Source: Haladaptatus litoreus
GTDB lineage: Archaea; Halobacteriota; Halobacteria; Halobacteriales; Haladaptataceae
Direction: 5' to 3'
Length of the DNA: 64,000 nucleotides
Assembly: GCF_900156425.1 (NCBI RefSeq)
Contig: NZ_FTNO01000003.1
Span: 62,001-126,000 of the forward strand
In this document: positions 34,572 to 42,249 of the stretch, piece after piece
How positions within the stretch are numbered: the first letter of the stretch is position 1
Layout of the letters: each line of letters starts with the position of its first letter
Translations under genes and position numbers: made by a program
Notes under the pieces: generated by a model
The model's database searches: none
What the model was told of the DNA's origin: nothing
Seen by the model: only the letters and a program-made list of their open reading frames with translations

Positions 34572-34588
34572 GTTTAGCGGGGCTAAAC
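34572..34588 (+). promoter_or_regulatory. IclR candidate operator, copy 2 (GTTTAG-N5-CTAAAC)
   Basis: GTTTAG-CGGGG-CTAAAC is the second copy, starting 155 bp from the first and ending about 65 bp before ATG 34654 of the SDR gene. Identical arms and spacing with different spacer bases strongly suggest a protein-binding site rather than chance. Confidence 0.65.
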
Positions 34589-34653
34589 GCAACGGCGAGA
34601 AACGTTCGGCGAAAGCTTTTACATGTGGTGTCTCAGATACTCCTGTGCCGAAT

Positions 34654-35445
34654 ATGGACTATGAACTAGATGGAAATGTAGCTCTCGTCACAGCATCGAG
34701 TAGCGGCCTCGGAAAGGCGTCGGCGAAAGCCCTCGCGGCCGAGGGTGCGAACGTCGTCATCAACGGTCGAAACGAAGAACGTCTCGCGGAAGCCGAAGAC
34801 GACGTTCGAGCAGTCGCCGAGGGCGGCGTGCTTGCCGTACAAGGCGATCTGACGAACTACGACGATATTGAACACCTCGTCGAACGCACCGTCTCCGAGT
34901 TCGGCGGAATCGACCACCTTGTAACCAATGCCGGCGGCCCACCGAGCGGTCCGTTCATGGAACTGGACGACGAGGATTGGTACGGTGCATTCGACCTCCT
35001 CGTGATGAGTGTCGTTCGCCTCGTTCGCGAGGCAGCCCCGCACCTCCGCGAGAACGGTGGCGGCACCATCGTTACGATAACCTCCCGAAGCGTCAAAGAG
35101 GCGATTCCGTCGCTCGTGCTCTCGAACGCCGTTCGCATGAGCGTCATCGGCCTCGAAAAGACGCTCTCGAAGGAGCTCGCACCGGAAATCCGGTCGAACG
35201 CGGTTCTCCCGGCACCGCACGAGACGGCTCGCCAGCAGGAACTCATTCAGGCTGCCGTCGATAGAGGGGAGTACGACAGTTACGAGGAGGGCCTCGATGC
35301 GAAGGGCAACATCAACCCACTCGGTCGTATCGGTAACCCGATGGAACTCGGTGACGCCGTCGCTTTCCTCTCCTCGGAGCAGTCGAGCTTCATCAACGGC
35401 GTTGCCATCCCGATCGACGGCGGACAGGGTGCGTCAAATCTGTAG
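34654..35445 (+). CDS. SDR-family dehydrogenase, candidate 2-keto-3-deoxy-acid 4-dehydrogenase
   Basis: 263 residues from ATG 34654 ('MDYELDGNVALVTASSSGLGKASAKALAAEGANVV'), in a frame that is open well upstream but only here begins like an SDR. It has the NAD-binding TASSSGLGKA loop and 'NAGG'. Where SDRs have Y-x-x-x-K, it reads S-N-A-V-R ('LSNAVRMSVIGLEKTL'), so the usual catalytic Tyr is replaced by Ser and Lys by Arg. The same change occurs in a known atypical SDR subgroup. It is separated by only 2 nt from the FAH-family gene. In L-rhamnose and L-fucose diketo-hydrolase pathways an SDR oxidises the 4-hydroxyl of the 2-keto-3-deoxy acid before FAH cleavage; that role is inferred here. Confidence 0.85.
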   Translation: MDYELDGNVALVTASSSGLGKASAKALAAEGANVVINGRNEERLAEAEDDVRAVAEGGVLAVQGDLTNYDDIEHLVERTVSEFGGIDHLVTNAGGPPSGPFMELDDEDWYGAFDLLVMSVVRLVREAAPHLRENGGGTIVTITSRSVKEAIPSLVLSNAVRMSVIGLEKTLSKELAPEIRSNAVLPAPHETARQQELIQAAVDRGEYDSYEEGLDAKGNINPLGRIGNPMELGDAVAFLSSEQSSFINGVAIPIDGGQGASNL

Positions 35446-35447
35446 CC

Positions 35448-36269
35448 ATGACACGATTAGCACGAACAATCGACGGTAGACCTATGCTCGGTGACGACGA
35501 CGGATTCGTCCCGCTTTCGTCCGCCGACCCATCGCTCACGACGATTCGTGACGCCCTTCCGCTCGCCGCGACGGGCGACCTGCCGACGCCGGACGAAGCG
35601 TCGGCGAGCCGCGTTCCCGAACGACACCTTTCGTTCGCCGCGCCGCTCGAACGCCCCGGAAAACTGTGGGGAATCGGACTGAACTACGCCGACCACGCCT
35701 CGGATTTGAACGAAGACAGCCCGACGGAGCCTGCGAGCTTTATGAAACCCGCGACGGCGGCTACTGGCCCCGAGGGGTCGATTCGACTTCCGCCGCGGGA
35801 CATCACGAACCGCGTAACTGCGGAGGCAGAGCTCGCGTTGGTTATCGGCCAGACGTGTTCCAACGTGGACGAAGCCGACGTTGACGACGTTGTCGCCGGA
35901 TACGTCCCCGTCATCGACATGACCGCAGAAGACATTTTGGAGCGAAATCCGCGCTTTTTGACCCGGTCGAAAAGCTTCGACTCGTTTCTCGTCTTCGGCC
36001 CGTCGTTAGTCACAACCGACCAAGTCGGTCCGCTGGACGAACTCTCCGTCAGAACGGTCGTCAACGAGGAAGTCGCCGCGGAAAACCGGATTCGAAACAT
36101 GATGACGACGCCGCGCGAACTCGTGGCGTTCCACTCGAAGGTCATGACGCTCGAACCGGGCGACGTCATTTCGACCGGAACGCCCGGCGCGAAACACATC
36201 GTTCCCGGCGACAGCGTCAGAGCCGAGGTCGAACGCGTCGGTACCGTCAGTTCGGACGTGGTCGGATGA
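35448..36269 (+). CDS. FAH-family hydrolase, candidate 2,4-diketo-acid hydrolase
   Basis: The 273-residue protein shows the fumarylacetoacetate hydrolase fold: 'GKLWGIGLNYADHASD', metal ligands in 'AEAELALVIGQTCS' and 'GYVPVIDMTAEDI', and 'STGTPGAKHIVPGDSVRAEVE'. FAH proteins cleave C-C bonds of diketo acids or act as hydratases or decarboxylases. Co-transcribed 2 nt after an SDR and 69 bp ahead of a sugar-acid dehydratase, it probably hydrolyses 2,4-diketo-3-deoxypentonate to pyruvate and glycolate. A ureidoglycolate-lyase-like role is less likely but cannot be excluded from sequence. Confidence 0.85.
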   Translation: MTRLARTIDGRPMLGDDDGFVPLSSADPSLTTIRDALPLAATGDLPTPDEASASRVPERHLSFAAPLERPGKLWGIGLNYADHASDLNEDSPTEPASFMKPATAATGPEGSIRLPPRDITNRVTAEAELALVIGQTCSNVDEADVDDVVAGYVPVIDMTAEDILERNPRFLTRSKSFDSFLVFGPSLVTTDQVGPLDELSVRTVVNEEVAAENRIRNMMTTPRELVAFHSKVMTLEPGDVISTGTPGAKHIVPGDSVRAEVERVGTVSSDVVG

Positions 36270-36338
36270 AAGTCGAACGTCATCGCACCGTCAGAAAGAT
36301 TTTAGACACCCTGTGCGCCACATCATAACACACCACCC

Positions 36339-37442
36339 ATGAAAATAGCAGAAGTAGAGAGTTTTGCCGTATCGATTCCGCTGAAAGAACCCGTCGCCTT
36401 CGCAACTCGCGTCGTGGAAGAGCGCGACCACGCCATCGTGTACGTCCGAACGGAGGACGGCACCGAGGGCGTCGGATACTCCCTCGGCTACGGCGGTGCC
36501 GACGTCATCGCAAAGGCCGTAGAAAGCGTTCTCGCGCCGATGGTCGAAGGCGAAGACCCCCGTGACACGTCTCGCCTCTGGCGCGAGATGTTCGACGCCA
36601 CGGTGCAAATCGGTCGAAAGGGCGTGATGGTGCGGGCCATCTCCTGCATCGACACCGCGCTCTGGGACATCAAGGCGAAAGCCGCCGGAATGCCCCTGTA
36701 CAAACTGCTCGGCGGGAACGCCGACGAAGTTCCGGCGTACGCCAGCGGCGGCTACTACCGCGAAGGAAAGGGCCTCGAAGGTCTCCGCGAGGAAATGGAA
36801 ACCTACGTTGACCGCGGTCACGACGTGGTCAAAATGAAAGTCGGGCGAAAATCGCTGGAGGAGGAAGTCGAGCGAGTTCGCGTCGCCCGCGAAGCTATCG
36901 GCCCGAACCGAACGCTCCTCATGGACGCGAACGGTAAGTGGAAGAACAAACAGGAGGCAGTCCGTGCCTGCCGTGCGTTCGAAGAGTACAACCCGTACTT
37001 CATCGAGGAGCCGGTGATGCCCGACAGCCTCGACCTCTACCGCGAGGTCAACGAATCGCTCGACTACGCCGTCGCTGGCGGCGAACTTGAGTTCAACCGC
37101 TACGGCTTCGCCGACCTGCTCCGCGAGGACGCCGTCGAAATCATCCAACCCGACGTGACGGTCGTCGGCGGTGTCACCGAGTGGATGCGCGTCGCCGACA
37201 TGGCCGCATGTCACGATATTCCGGTCGCACCGCACTACAACTGGGACCTGCACATCCAACTGCTCGCCGCCATCGAAAACGGCCTCTGGATTGAGTACTT
37301 CTACCGCGACTCAGACGTGAAGGCGTTCGACGACGTGCTGACGTACCCGGTTGAACCGGAAGACGGGATGATACAACTGCCACAGCGTCCAGGCCACGGC
37401 GTCGAACTCGAACGGGACGCCCTCGAAGAGTTCCGAATCTGA
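36339..37442 (+). CDS. Mandelate-racemase/muconate-lactonising enzyme superfamily sugar-acid dehydratase
   Basis: 367 residues with the complete enolase-superfamily active site: K165-x-K167 in 'VVKMKVG', metal ligands D196 ('LLMDANG'), E223 or E224 ('FIEEP') and E249 ('AGGEL'), and a catalytic His-299 in 'VAPHYNWDLH'. The 'DANGKW' context and Lys dyad match sugar-acid dehydratases rather than muconate lactonases. The likely reaction is dehydration of an aldonate (ribonate or similar) to a 2-keto-3-deoxy acid. It is flanked by FAH upstream and an oppositely oriented MBL hydrolase downstream. Confidence 0.9.
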   Translation: MKIAEVESFAVSIPLKEPVAFATRVVEERDHAIVYVRTEDGTEGVGYSLGYGGADVIAKAVESVLAPMVEGEDPRDTSRLWREMFDATVQIGRKGVMVRAISCIDTALWDIKAKAAGMPLYKLLGGNADEVPAYASGGYYREGKGLEGLREEMETYVDRGHDVVKMKVGRKSLEEEVERVRVAREAIGPNRTLLMDANGKWKNKQEAVRACRAFEEYNPYFIEEPVMPDSLDLYREVNESLDYAVAGGELEFNRYGFADLLREDAVEIIQPDVTVVGGVTEWMRVADMAACHDIPVAPHYNWDLHIQLLAAIENGLWIEYFYRDSDVKAFDDVLTYPVEPEDGMIQLPQRPGHGVELERDALEEFRI

Positions 37443-37497
37443 GTAGAGCGGTTCCAACGTTAACCGATTACGAAAAAAGTCGGATTTGCGGACGCCG

Positions 37498-38223
37498 CTA
37501 CAGTTCGTACCGTTCGCCGGGCGATAGTTCGGCGATAGTCGGCGCGTTTTCCCCTGCCCGGTCTGCGAGTTCGACAGTGAACTTTTCGACCTCGTCGCTC
37601 CCCGGAACGTAGTGAACCGGAATCACGGTTTCAGTGTCCAGCCGTCCGGCGACGACGGCGGCATCGCGGGGCGGAAGCGGGGCAAGGTCGCCCGGCGCGC
37701 TCCCCACAGGGAGCATCACGGTGTCCGGTTCGTTTAGCTCGACGAACAGTTCGAGGTCGCTGAACAACGACGTGTCCCCGACGTAGTAGAGGCTCGCGTC
37801 GGGAAAGTCGAACTGAAACCCGAGCGGCATCCCCGACAGTCGCTGGCCGTCTGATTCGAAGTACGAGAGGTGGCGAGTTTCGAGCACGCGCACCTCGACG
37901 CCGAACAGTTCGAACGCGTTGCCCCAGATGACTCGTTCCACGTTTGCTTCTGGAAGGCCCTCCGTTACGAGATGGTCGGCGACGGCGGGTTCGGTGTAGA
38001 CCATCGCGCCGGATGCGTCGGCGATTTCGACGGTGTCCCCGAGATGGTCGTAGGCACCGTGCGTGACGAATATTGCGTCTACATCCTCGAAATTCGACAC
38101 CGTTTCGTCGCTCCATTCGGGTTCGAGAACCCACGGGTCGACGAGTATTCGAACGTTTTCGTCAGTTACTTCGAACGACGAGAGACCGTAGTACGTGAGG
38201 CTGGCTGGTTCTGCTGACGACAT
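37498..38223 (-). CDS. Metallo-beta-lactamase-fold hydrolase, candidate sugar lactonase
   Basis: 241 residues of the UPF0173-like metal-dependent hydrolase group. Zinc ligands are in 'FVTHGAYDHLGD' (the H-x-x-x-D-H motif with Ala, Tyr in the middle), 'RHLSYFES', 'YYVGDTSLFSD', and 'IPVHYVPG'. Such proteins open rings or hydrolyse esters. In this locus a lactonase for the dehydrogenase product (ribonolactone) would be the missing step. It is on the opposite strand from the other pathway genes and convergent with the dehydratase, and divergent from the Azf-like dehydrogenase, with which it may share a promoter region. Confidence 0.82.
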   Translation of the reverse strand: MSSAEPASLTYYGLSSFEVTDENVRILVDPWVLEPEWSDETVSNFEDVDAIFVTHGAYDHLGDTVEIADASGAMVYTEPAVADHLVTEGLPEANVERVIWGNAFELFGVEVRVLETRHLSYFESDGQRLSGMPLGFQFDFPDASLYYVGDTSLFSDLELFVELNEPDTVMLPVGSAPGDLAPLPPRDAAVVAGRLDTETVIPVHYVPGSDEVEKFTVELADRAGENAPTIAELSPGERYEL

Positions 38224-38340
38224 AGCTTCCCCTCTTTTCCCCGGTTACAATACTGTTCCGGCGTTGACCGGCATCTCCTGTTTCGACTACACTGACCTGA
38301 ACACTTTTATGAGGTGCCGATAAACGGGTTGCTACAGCAC

Positions 38341-39174
38341 ATGACCACAAACGTCCTACTGACGGGTGCGTTCGGGCGTGTCGGCACGGCCATCATCGAC
38401 CACCTCGCAGACCGAGACGAGTACGAGTTCACGTATCTCAACCGGTCGGAACGCGAGGAGTACGACACGTTCGTCGCGGATGTCTCGAACTACGAGGAGA
38501 TGCGTCCAGCCTTCGACGACCAAGATGCGGTTATCCACCTCGCTGGCTACCCGGAAACCGACGGTACGTGGGAGCAGATACTACAGAACAACATCATCGG
38601 GATGCAGAACACGCTCCAAGCCGCCAGAGACGCGGAGGTGCCGAAGTTCATCTTCGGTTCCACCAACCACGTCGTCGGCATGTACGAAGTGGAGTTCGCC
38701 CCCGAACTGTATGAACCCGACTACGAACTGATGGTTGACCAAGATTCACCCCGGCGTTCAGACTCCTACTACGGGACCTCGAAATCGTTCGACGAAGACC
38801 TCGGTCGGTACTACGTCGAGAACTACGACTACCCAAAGCAGTTCTACTCGCTTCGCATCTGCTCGGTTCGCCACGAGGAGTACGACCATCCCTACGGCGA
38901 CGCAGAACACGGCGCGGACGAAGGAAAGTGGGAACGAGGCAGTCCTGAGTACGACCTGAAAGTCGCCCGAATGAAGGCGATGTGGCAGTCCCGCCGCGAC
39001 CTCGCTCAGCAAGTCGATTGCTGTCTGCAAGACGACGACGTGGAATACGACGTGTTCTTCGGCGTCAGCGACAACGACCGCCGCTGGTTCAGCATCGAAC
39101 ACGGACGGGACGTTATCGGCTACGACCCGCAAGACAACGGCGAAGAGTGGGATGCGCCACCGGAGGGAAACTAA
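38341..39174 (+). CDS. Azf-like extended-SDR NAD(P)-dependent sugar dehydrogenase
   Basis: 277 residues from ATG 38341; nine codons open upstream are unlikely. 'NVLLTGAFGRVGTAIIDHLADRDEYEF' is the TGxxGxxG nucleotide loop, 'VIHLAGYPETDGTWEQILQNNIIGMQNTLQAAR' follows, the catalytic Y-x-x-x-K is in 'SDSYYGTSKSFDEDLG', and the C-terminus holds 'FFGVSDNDRRWFSIEHGRDVIGYDPQDN'. The last pattern strongly resembles haloarchaeal glucose-6-phosphate dehydrogenase Azf, an NAD-dependent C1-oxidising enzyme, and uronate dehydrogenase. Here, just before a nucleoside hydrolase (ATG begins right after its TAA), the likely substrate is ribose (oxidised to ribonolactone). Confidence 0.85.
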   Translation: MTTNVLLTGAFGRVGTAIIDHLADRDEYEFTYLNRSEREEYDTFVADVSNYEEMRPAFDDQDAVIHLAGYPETDGTWEQILQNNIIGMQNTLQAARDAEVPKFIFGSTNHVVGMYEVEFAPELYEPDYELMVDQDSPRRSDSYYGTSKSFDEDLGRYYVENYDYPKQFYSLRICSVRHEEYDHPYGDAEHGADEGKWERGSPEYDLKVARMKAMWQSRRDLAQQVDCCLQDDDVEYDVFFGVSDNDRRWFSIEHGRDVIGYDPQDNGEEWDAPPEGN

Positions 39175-40125
39175 ATGACGAACAAACTGCTCCTCGACGT
39201 TGACCCCGGAATCGACGACGCACTCGCGATTCTGATGGCGCTCGGAAACGCCGACGTGGAAGTCGTCGGCCTGACCACAGTCATGGGGAACACGACCATC
39301 GAGAACACGACGAACAACGCCCTCGCACTGTTGGAGTTCGTGGACAGAACCGACATTCCCGTCGCGGAGGGTGCAGGCCGTCCGTTCGCGGACGAACTCG
39401 TGATGGCCGAATACGTCCACGGGCCGGGCGGCGTGCCGGAAACCGTTCGTGAAGCACTTCCTGACCCGTCTACCGAACCCATCGACCAGCACGCCGCCGA
39501 CTTCATCCTCGAACAGGCAGAAGAGCACGGCGACGACCTCACAATCGCCGCGGTCGGCCCCCAAACGAACGTCGCGCTGGCGATGGCGAAAGACCCGACG
39601 CTCCCCGATACAGTCGCGGACATCTACCAGATGGGCGGCGCGCTGAAGACGACGGGGAACGTCACGCCCCAAGCGTCGTTCAACTTCTACGTCGATGCCG
39701 CCGCCGCGGCCCGCGTCGTACAGGATGGGTGGCCGACCGTCGTCGGCCTCGACGTAACTGAACCGGCGTATCTCCCACTGGAAGCGCAGGAGCGCTTCCG
39801 CGGGCGCGGTTCGCTCGGCGACGTTATCGCGGACATCCTCGAATACAAGGCGCAGGGGCCGGACGGAACGGTCGCCGAAGGCGGTTCCATCACGAGCGAC
39901 GCCGTGGTCTTGGCCGGTTTCCTCGGCGACCCACTGACCTACGAGGATGCCTACGTGGAAATCGACACGACGGGCGGGCCGTCGAACGGCGCGACCGTCT
40001 ACGACGAACACGGCGTCTACGAGAAACAGCCGAACTGCACCGTCGCGCTCGATGTTCACATCGAGCACTGTCGTGAGGTCGTTATGTCGAACTTAGAGAA
40101 GTTACTGCCCGAGGAAGACGCATGA
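39175..40125 (+). CDS. Inosine-uridine-preferring nucleoside hydrolase, first copy
   Basis: This 316-residue enzyme cleaves N-glycosidic bonds of ribonucleosides to ribose plus base. The calcium-binding signature is D8-V-D10-PGI-D14-D15 ('LLLDVDPGIDDALAIL'), followed by 'VVGLTTVMGNTTIENTTNNAL' and the late 'DIYQMGGALKTTGNVTPQASFNFYVDAAAA'. Its start codon follows the Azf-like gene stop without a gap, and its stop overlaps the USP gene by ATGA. It shares near-identical DNA blocks with the copy at 44085-45023, see findings. Substrate range (purine or pyrimidine) is not visible. Confidence 0.93.
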   Translation: MTNKLLLDVDPGIDDALAILMALGNADVEVVGLTTVMGNTTIENTTNNALALLEFVDRTDIPVAEGAGRPFADELVMAEYVHGPGGVPETVREALPDPSTEPIDQHAADFILEQAEEHGDDLTIAAVGPQTNVALAMAKDPTLPDTVADIYQMGGALKTTGNVTPQASFNFYVDAAAAARVVQDGWPTVVGLDVTEPAYLPLEAQERFRGRGSLGDVIADILEYKAQGPDGTVAEGGSITSDAVVLAGFLGDPLTYEDAYVEIDTTGGPSNGATVYDEHGVYEKQPNCTVALDVHIEHCREVVMSNLEKLLPEEDA

Positions 40126-40574
40126 ATCGAATACTCGCCGTCATCAAGCCGACGGATACGGACGTGGAACTGCTCGAAGAGGCTGGCGCGGTCGCTGCGG
40201 GAACGGGCGTCGAGGTCATTGTCCTCTCTCTCGTGTCGGAGGGAAGCGAGGATGCGTCGGTGGACGCGATACGACAGTGGGACGGCTTCGACGCCACCAA
40301 AACCGACGAAACGGCGGAAACCGTCAACCGATTTGCGGAGTACCTCGGAAGCCAGATACTCGACCCGCTTGGGGTCGAGTATCTCACCGTCGGCGAGCGA
40401 ATCGAAACCACTCGACCATCGAGTAAAATCATCGACGTTGCGGAAAATCACGGCTGTGACCACGTCTACGTTAGCAACCGCGGCCGGTCGCCGACGGGAA
40501 AGGCACTGTTCGGTGACACGACCCAGTCGGTGATTCTGAACTTCGACGGATTCGTCACGGTACGAACTGCGTAA
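40122..40574 (+). CDS. Universal stress protein (UspA-like)
   Basis: 150 residues, one Usp domain: 'MNRILAVIKPTDTDVELLEEAGAVAAGTGVEVIVLSLVSEG', 'ENHGCDHVYVSNRGRSPTGKALFGDTTQSVILNFDGFVTVRT', with the nucleotide-binding G-x2-G-x9-G-S/T region in 'GRSPTGKALFGDTTQSV'. It overlaps the nucleoside hydrolase by ATGA, so it is co-translated. Usp proteins bind ATP or other nucleotides and may sense the cell's purine state in this operon. Confidence 0.85.
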   Translation: MNRILAVIKPTDTDVELLEEAGAVAAGTGVEVIVLSLVSEGSEDASVDAIRQWDGFDATKTDETAETVNRFAEYLGSQILDPLGVEYLTVGERIETTRPSSKIIDVAENHGCDHVYVSNRGRSPTGKALFGDTTQSVILNFDGFVTVRTA

Positions 40575-40749
40575 TACAGTACGAATCGCGTACGATACGA
40601 ACCGTGTACGGACGAAAACGCGCTCACGTTTCCGAATGGAAACGAGGTTTCGGTCGGCTACTGTCGGGTGAACCGGTCGATTCCTCTCCCGCAGTGGAGA
40701 GGAACCAAACATTTAATAGGGGTTATCTCACACTCATTCATGGTACATA

Positions 40750-41379
40750 ATGTCAAGCACAGGTGCCACGACTAGTACGAGTCGTATCGAACGGTTTCGT
40801 GAGAACGTTTCGGAGGATTTCACGACGACAACGTGGGTGCTCATTCCATTGGGTATCGGCATCAACGCGATTGGCGGATTCATCGCGAGTACGTTGAAGC
40901 TCCCGCTGTTTTTGGACAACATCGGGACGATGCTCATCGGCATCCTCGCCGGACCGTGGGCGGCGGCGCTAACCGGCGGCCTCGCGAATATCGTTCAAGC
41001 GATGCTCGGAAATCCGGTTCAACTGGCATTCATGCCGGTTCCGGTTGCTATCGGCCTCGTTACGGGGTTTTTAGCTCGCAGAGGGTGGTTCGACAGCGTG
41101 AAGAAGACGATTGTTCCGGCCGTCGTCCTCACCGTCGTGGCTACCATCATCGCGACGCCCATCGTCGTTCTCGTGTTCGGCGGTGTCACCAGTTCGGGGA
41201 CGAGTTTGGTCACCGCGACACTCGTCGCGACTGGTCGAAGCCTCATCGAAAGCGCAGCCACCGCACAGTTCGCCGTCGAATTTGTGGACAAAGGCGGGTC
41301 GGCCTTCGTCGCCTACTTCATCGGGAAGTCGGTTCCGACTCGATACCTCCCGCCACAGGGGCAAGATATATATTCGTAG
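40750..41379 (+). CDS. ECF-type transporter substrate-binding (S) component
   Basis: The 209-residue protein has five to six hydrophobic segments. It starts with a hydrophilic 30 residues, then 'TWVLIPLGIGINAIGGFIASTLKLPLFLDNIGTMLIGILAGPWAAALTGGLANIVQAMLG', which is the characteristic S-component stretch with an Asn, then 'LAFMPVPVAIGLVTGFLARRGWF' and 'FVDKGGSAFVAYFIGKSVPTRYLP'. S components bind vitamins or other small molecules. Its placement beside nucleoside hydrolases suggests a nucleoside (perhaps purine or uridine) as ligand, which is inference. The T and A components follow. Confidence 0.82.
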   Translation: MSSTGATTSTSRIERFRENVSEDFTTTTWVLIPLGIGINAIGGFIASTLKLPLFLDNIGTMLIGILAGPWAAALTGGLANIVQAMLGNPVQLAFMPVPVAIGLVTGFLARRGWFDSVKKTIVPAVVLTVVATIIATPIVVLVFGGVTSSGTSLVTATLVATGRSLIESAATAQFAVEFVDKGGSAFVAYFIGKSVPTRYLPPQGQDIYS

Positions 41380-41396
41380 TTGGTTCAAGAAAAGGT

Positions 41397-41477
41397 ATGC
41401 AATGGAGTTGTGTGGGTTACAGCCACCACCATCACGTGAGCAATATATCAATGCGAAAGGAATACATCAATGCCTGA
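41397..41477 (+). CDS. Possible 26-codon ORF between S and T components
   Basis: ATG 41397 to TGA 41475-41477 encodes a 26-residue peptide with Cys and four consecutive His ('CVGYSHHHHVS'). It overlaps the T-component start (ATG 41470). Metal-related ECF systems can have tiny extra subunits, but the match is only compositional. Translation is unproven. Confidence 0.2.
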   Translation: MQWSCVGYSHHHHVSNISMRKEYINA

Positions 41478-42249
41478 TTCGGACACCTCGATATACCAGC
41501 CCGGCGAAAGCATACTGCACAGGATGAATCCGGTGACGGAAATCGTCCTCGCAACCTGCCTCTCGTTGGTGGTGTTCATCGTCGGCGACTACCGAATCCC
41601 GCTTGCGCTGGCACTCGTCCTGCTCGGGTTCGTGTTCGTCGCACGAGTGCACGGCCTCGTCCTCAAACTGTACGGAGCGGTCGCGGTGCCGTTCGCGTTC
41701 TTCTTGCTCCTCATTCAGGGGATTCTGCTCAGACCGGCAGACCCGACGGCGTTGTACACGTTCGGTTCGATAACCGTTTGGGAGTCGGGATTCGAGCAGG
41801 CACGGTTGATATTCCTGCGAATCAGCGTCCTCATACTGGCGTTCCTGTTGTTCGCCACGACGGCACAGCCACAGCGGATGCGCATCGCCCTCATGGAAAA
41901 AGGCGTGCCGAGCAAACTGGCATACGTGTTCATCGCATCGCTCCAGATAATTCCGGAAATCCGAGATAGAGCAGGGGCTATCTCGGAAGCACAGCAGGCA
42001 CGGGGTCTTGACACCACGGCGGACGTTCGGACGCGCCTTTCGTCCATCGTCGCGCTGTTGGCTCCCCTGCTCATCAGTACGCTCATCGTCGCAAACACGC
42101 GAGCGCTAGCGCTCAACGCCAGAGGATTCCAAGCAGAAGGGCCACGGACGTACCTGTACGAGGTTTCTGACCCAACAGGCGAGCGCGTTCTACGGTACCT
42201 CGGTGGCGTCGCAGTCATCGCGGCAATCGGATGGAGGATTCTTGTATGA
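41470..42249 (+). CDS. ECF-type transporter transmembrane (T) component
   Basis: This 259-residue membrane protein (CbiQ/EcfT-like) has about five hydrophobic helices and a cytosolic region with 'RMRIALMEKGVPSKLAYVFIASLQIIPEIRDRAGAISEAQQARGLDT', which contains the family's Ala-Arg-Gly coupling motif (ARG in 'QQARGL') that docks into the ATPase. A second such motif, 'LALNARGFQAEG', is near 205. The last codons overlap the A-component start by ATGA (42246). Confidence 0.88.
   Translation: MPDSDTSIYQPGESILHRMNPVTEIVLATCLSLVVFIVGDYRIPLALALVLLGFVFVARVHGLVLKLYGAVAVPFAFFLLLIQGILLRPADPTALYTFGSITVWESGFEQARLIFLRISVLILAFLLFATTAQPQRMRIALMEKGVPSKLAYVFIASLQIIPEIRDRAGAISEAQQARGLDTTADVRTRLSSIVALLAPLLISTLIVANTRALALNARGFQAEGPRTYLYEVSDPTGERVLRYLGGVAVIAAIGWRILV

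Noticed and set aside
38758..40068. 436-codon minus-strand ORF across the Azf-like and nucleoside hydrolase genes
   Set aside because: It spans two well supported plus-strand genes with a mirrored composition; long antisense frames are common in this codon bias.
40600..40660. Riboswitch before the ECF S component
   Set aside because: A short GAAAC-GAG-GTTTC dyad is present, but there is no recognisable conserved riboswitch core.
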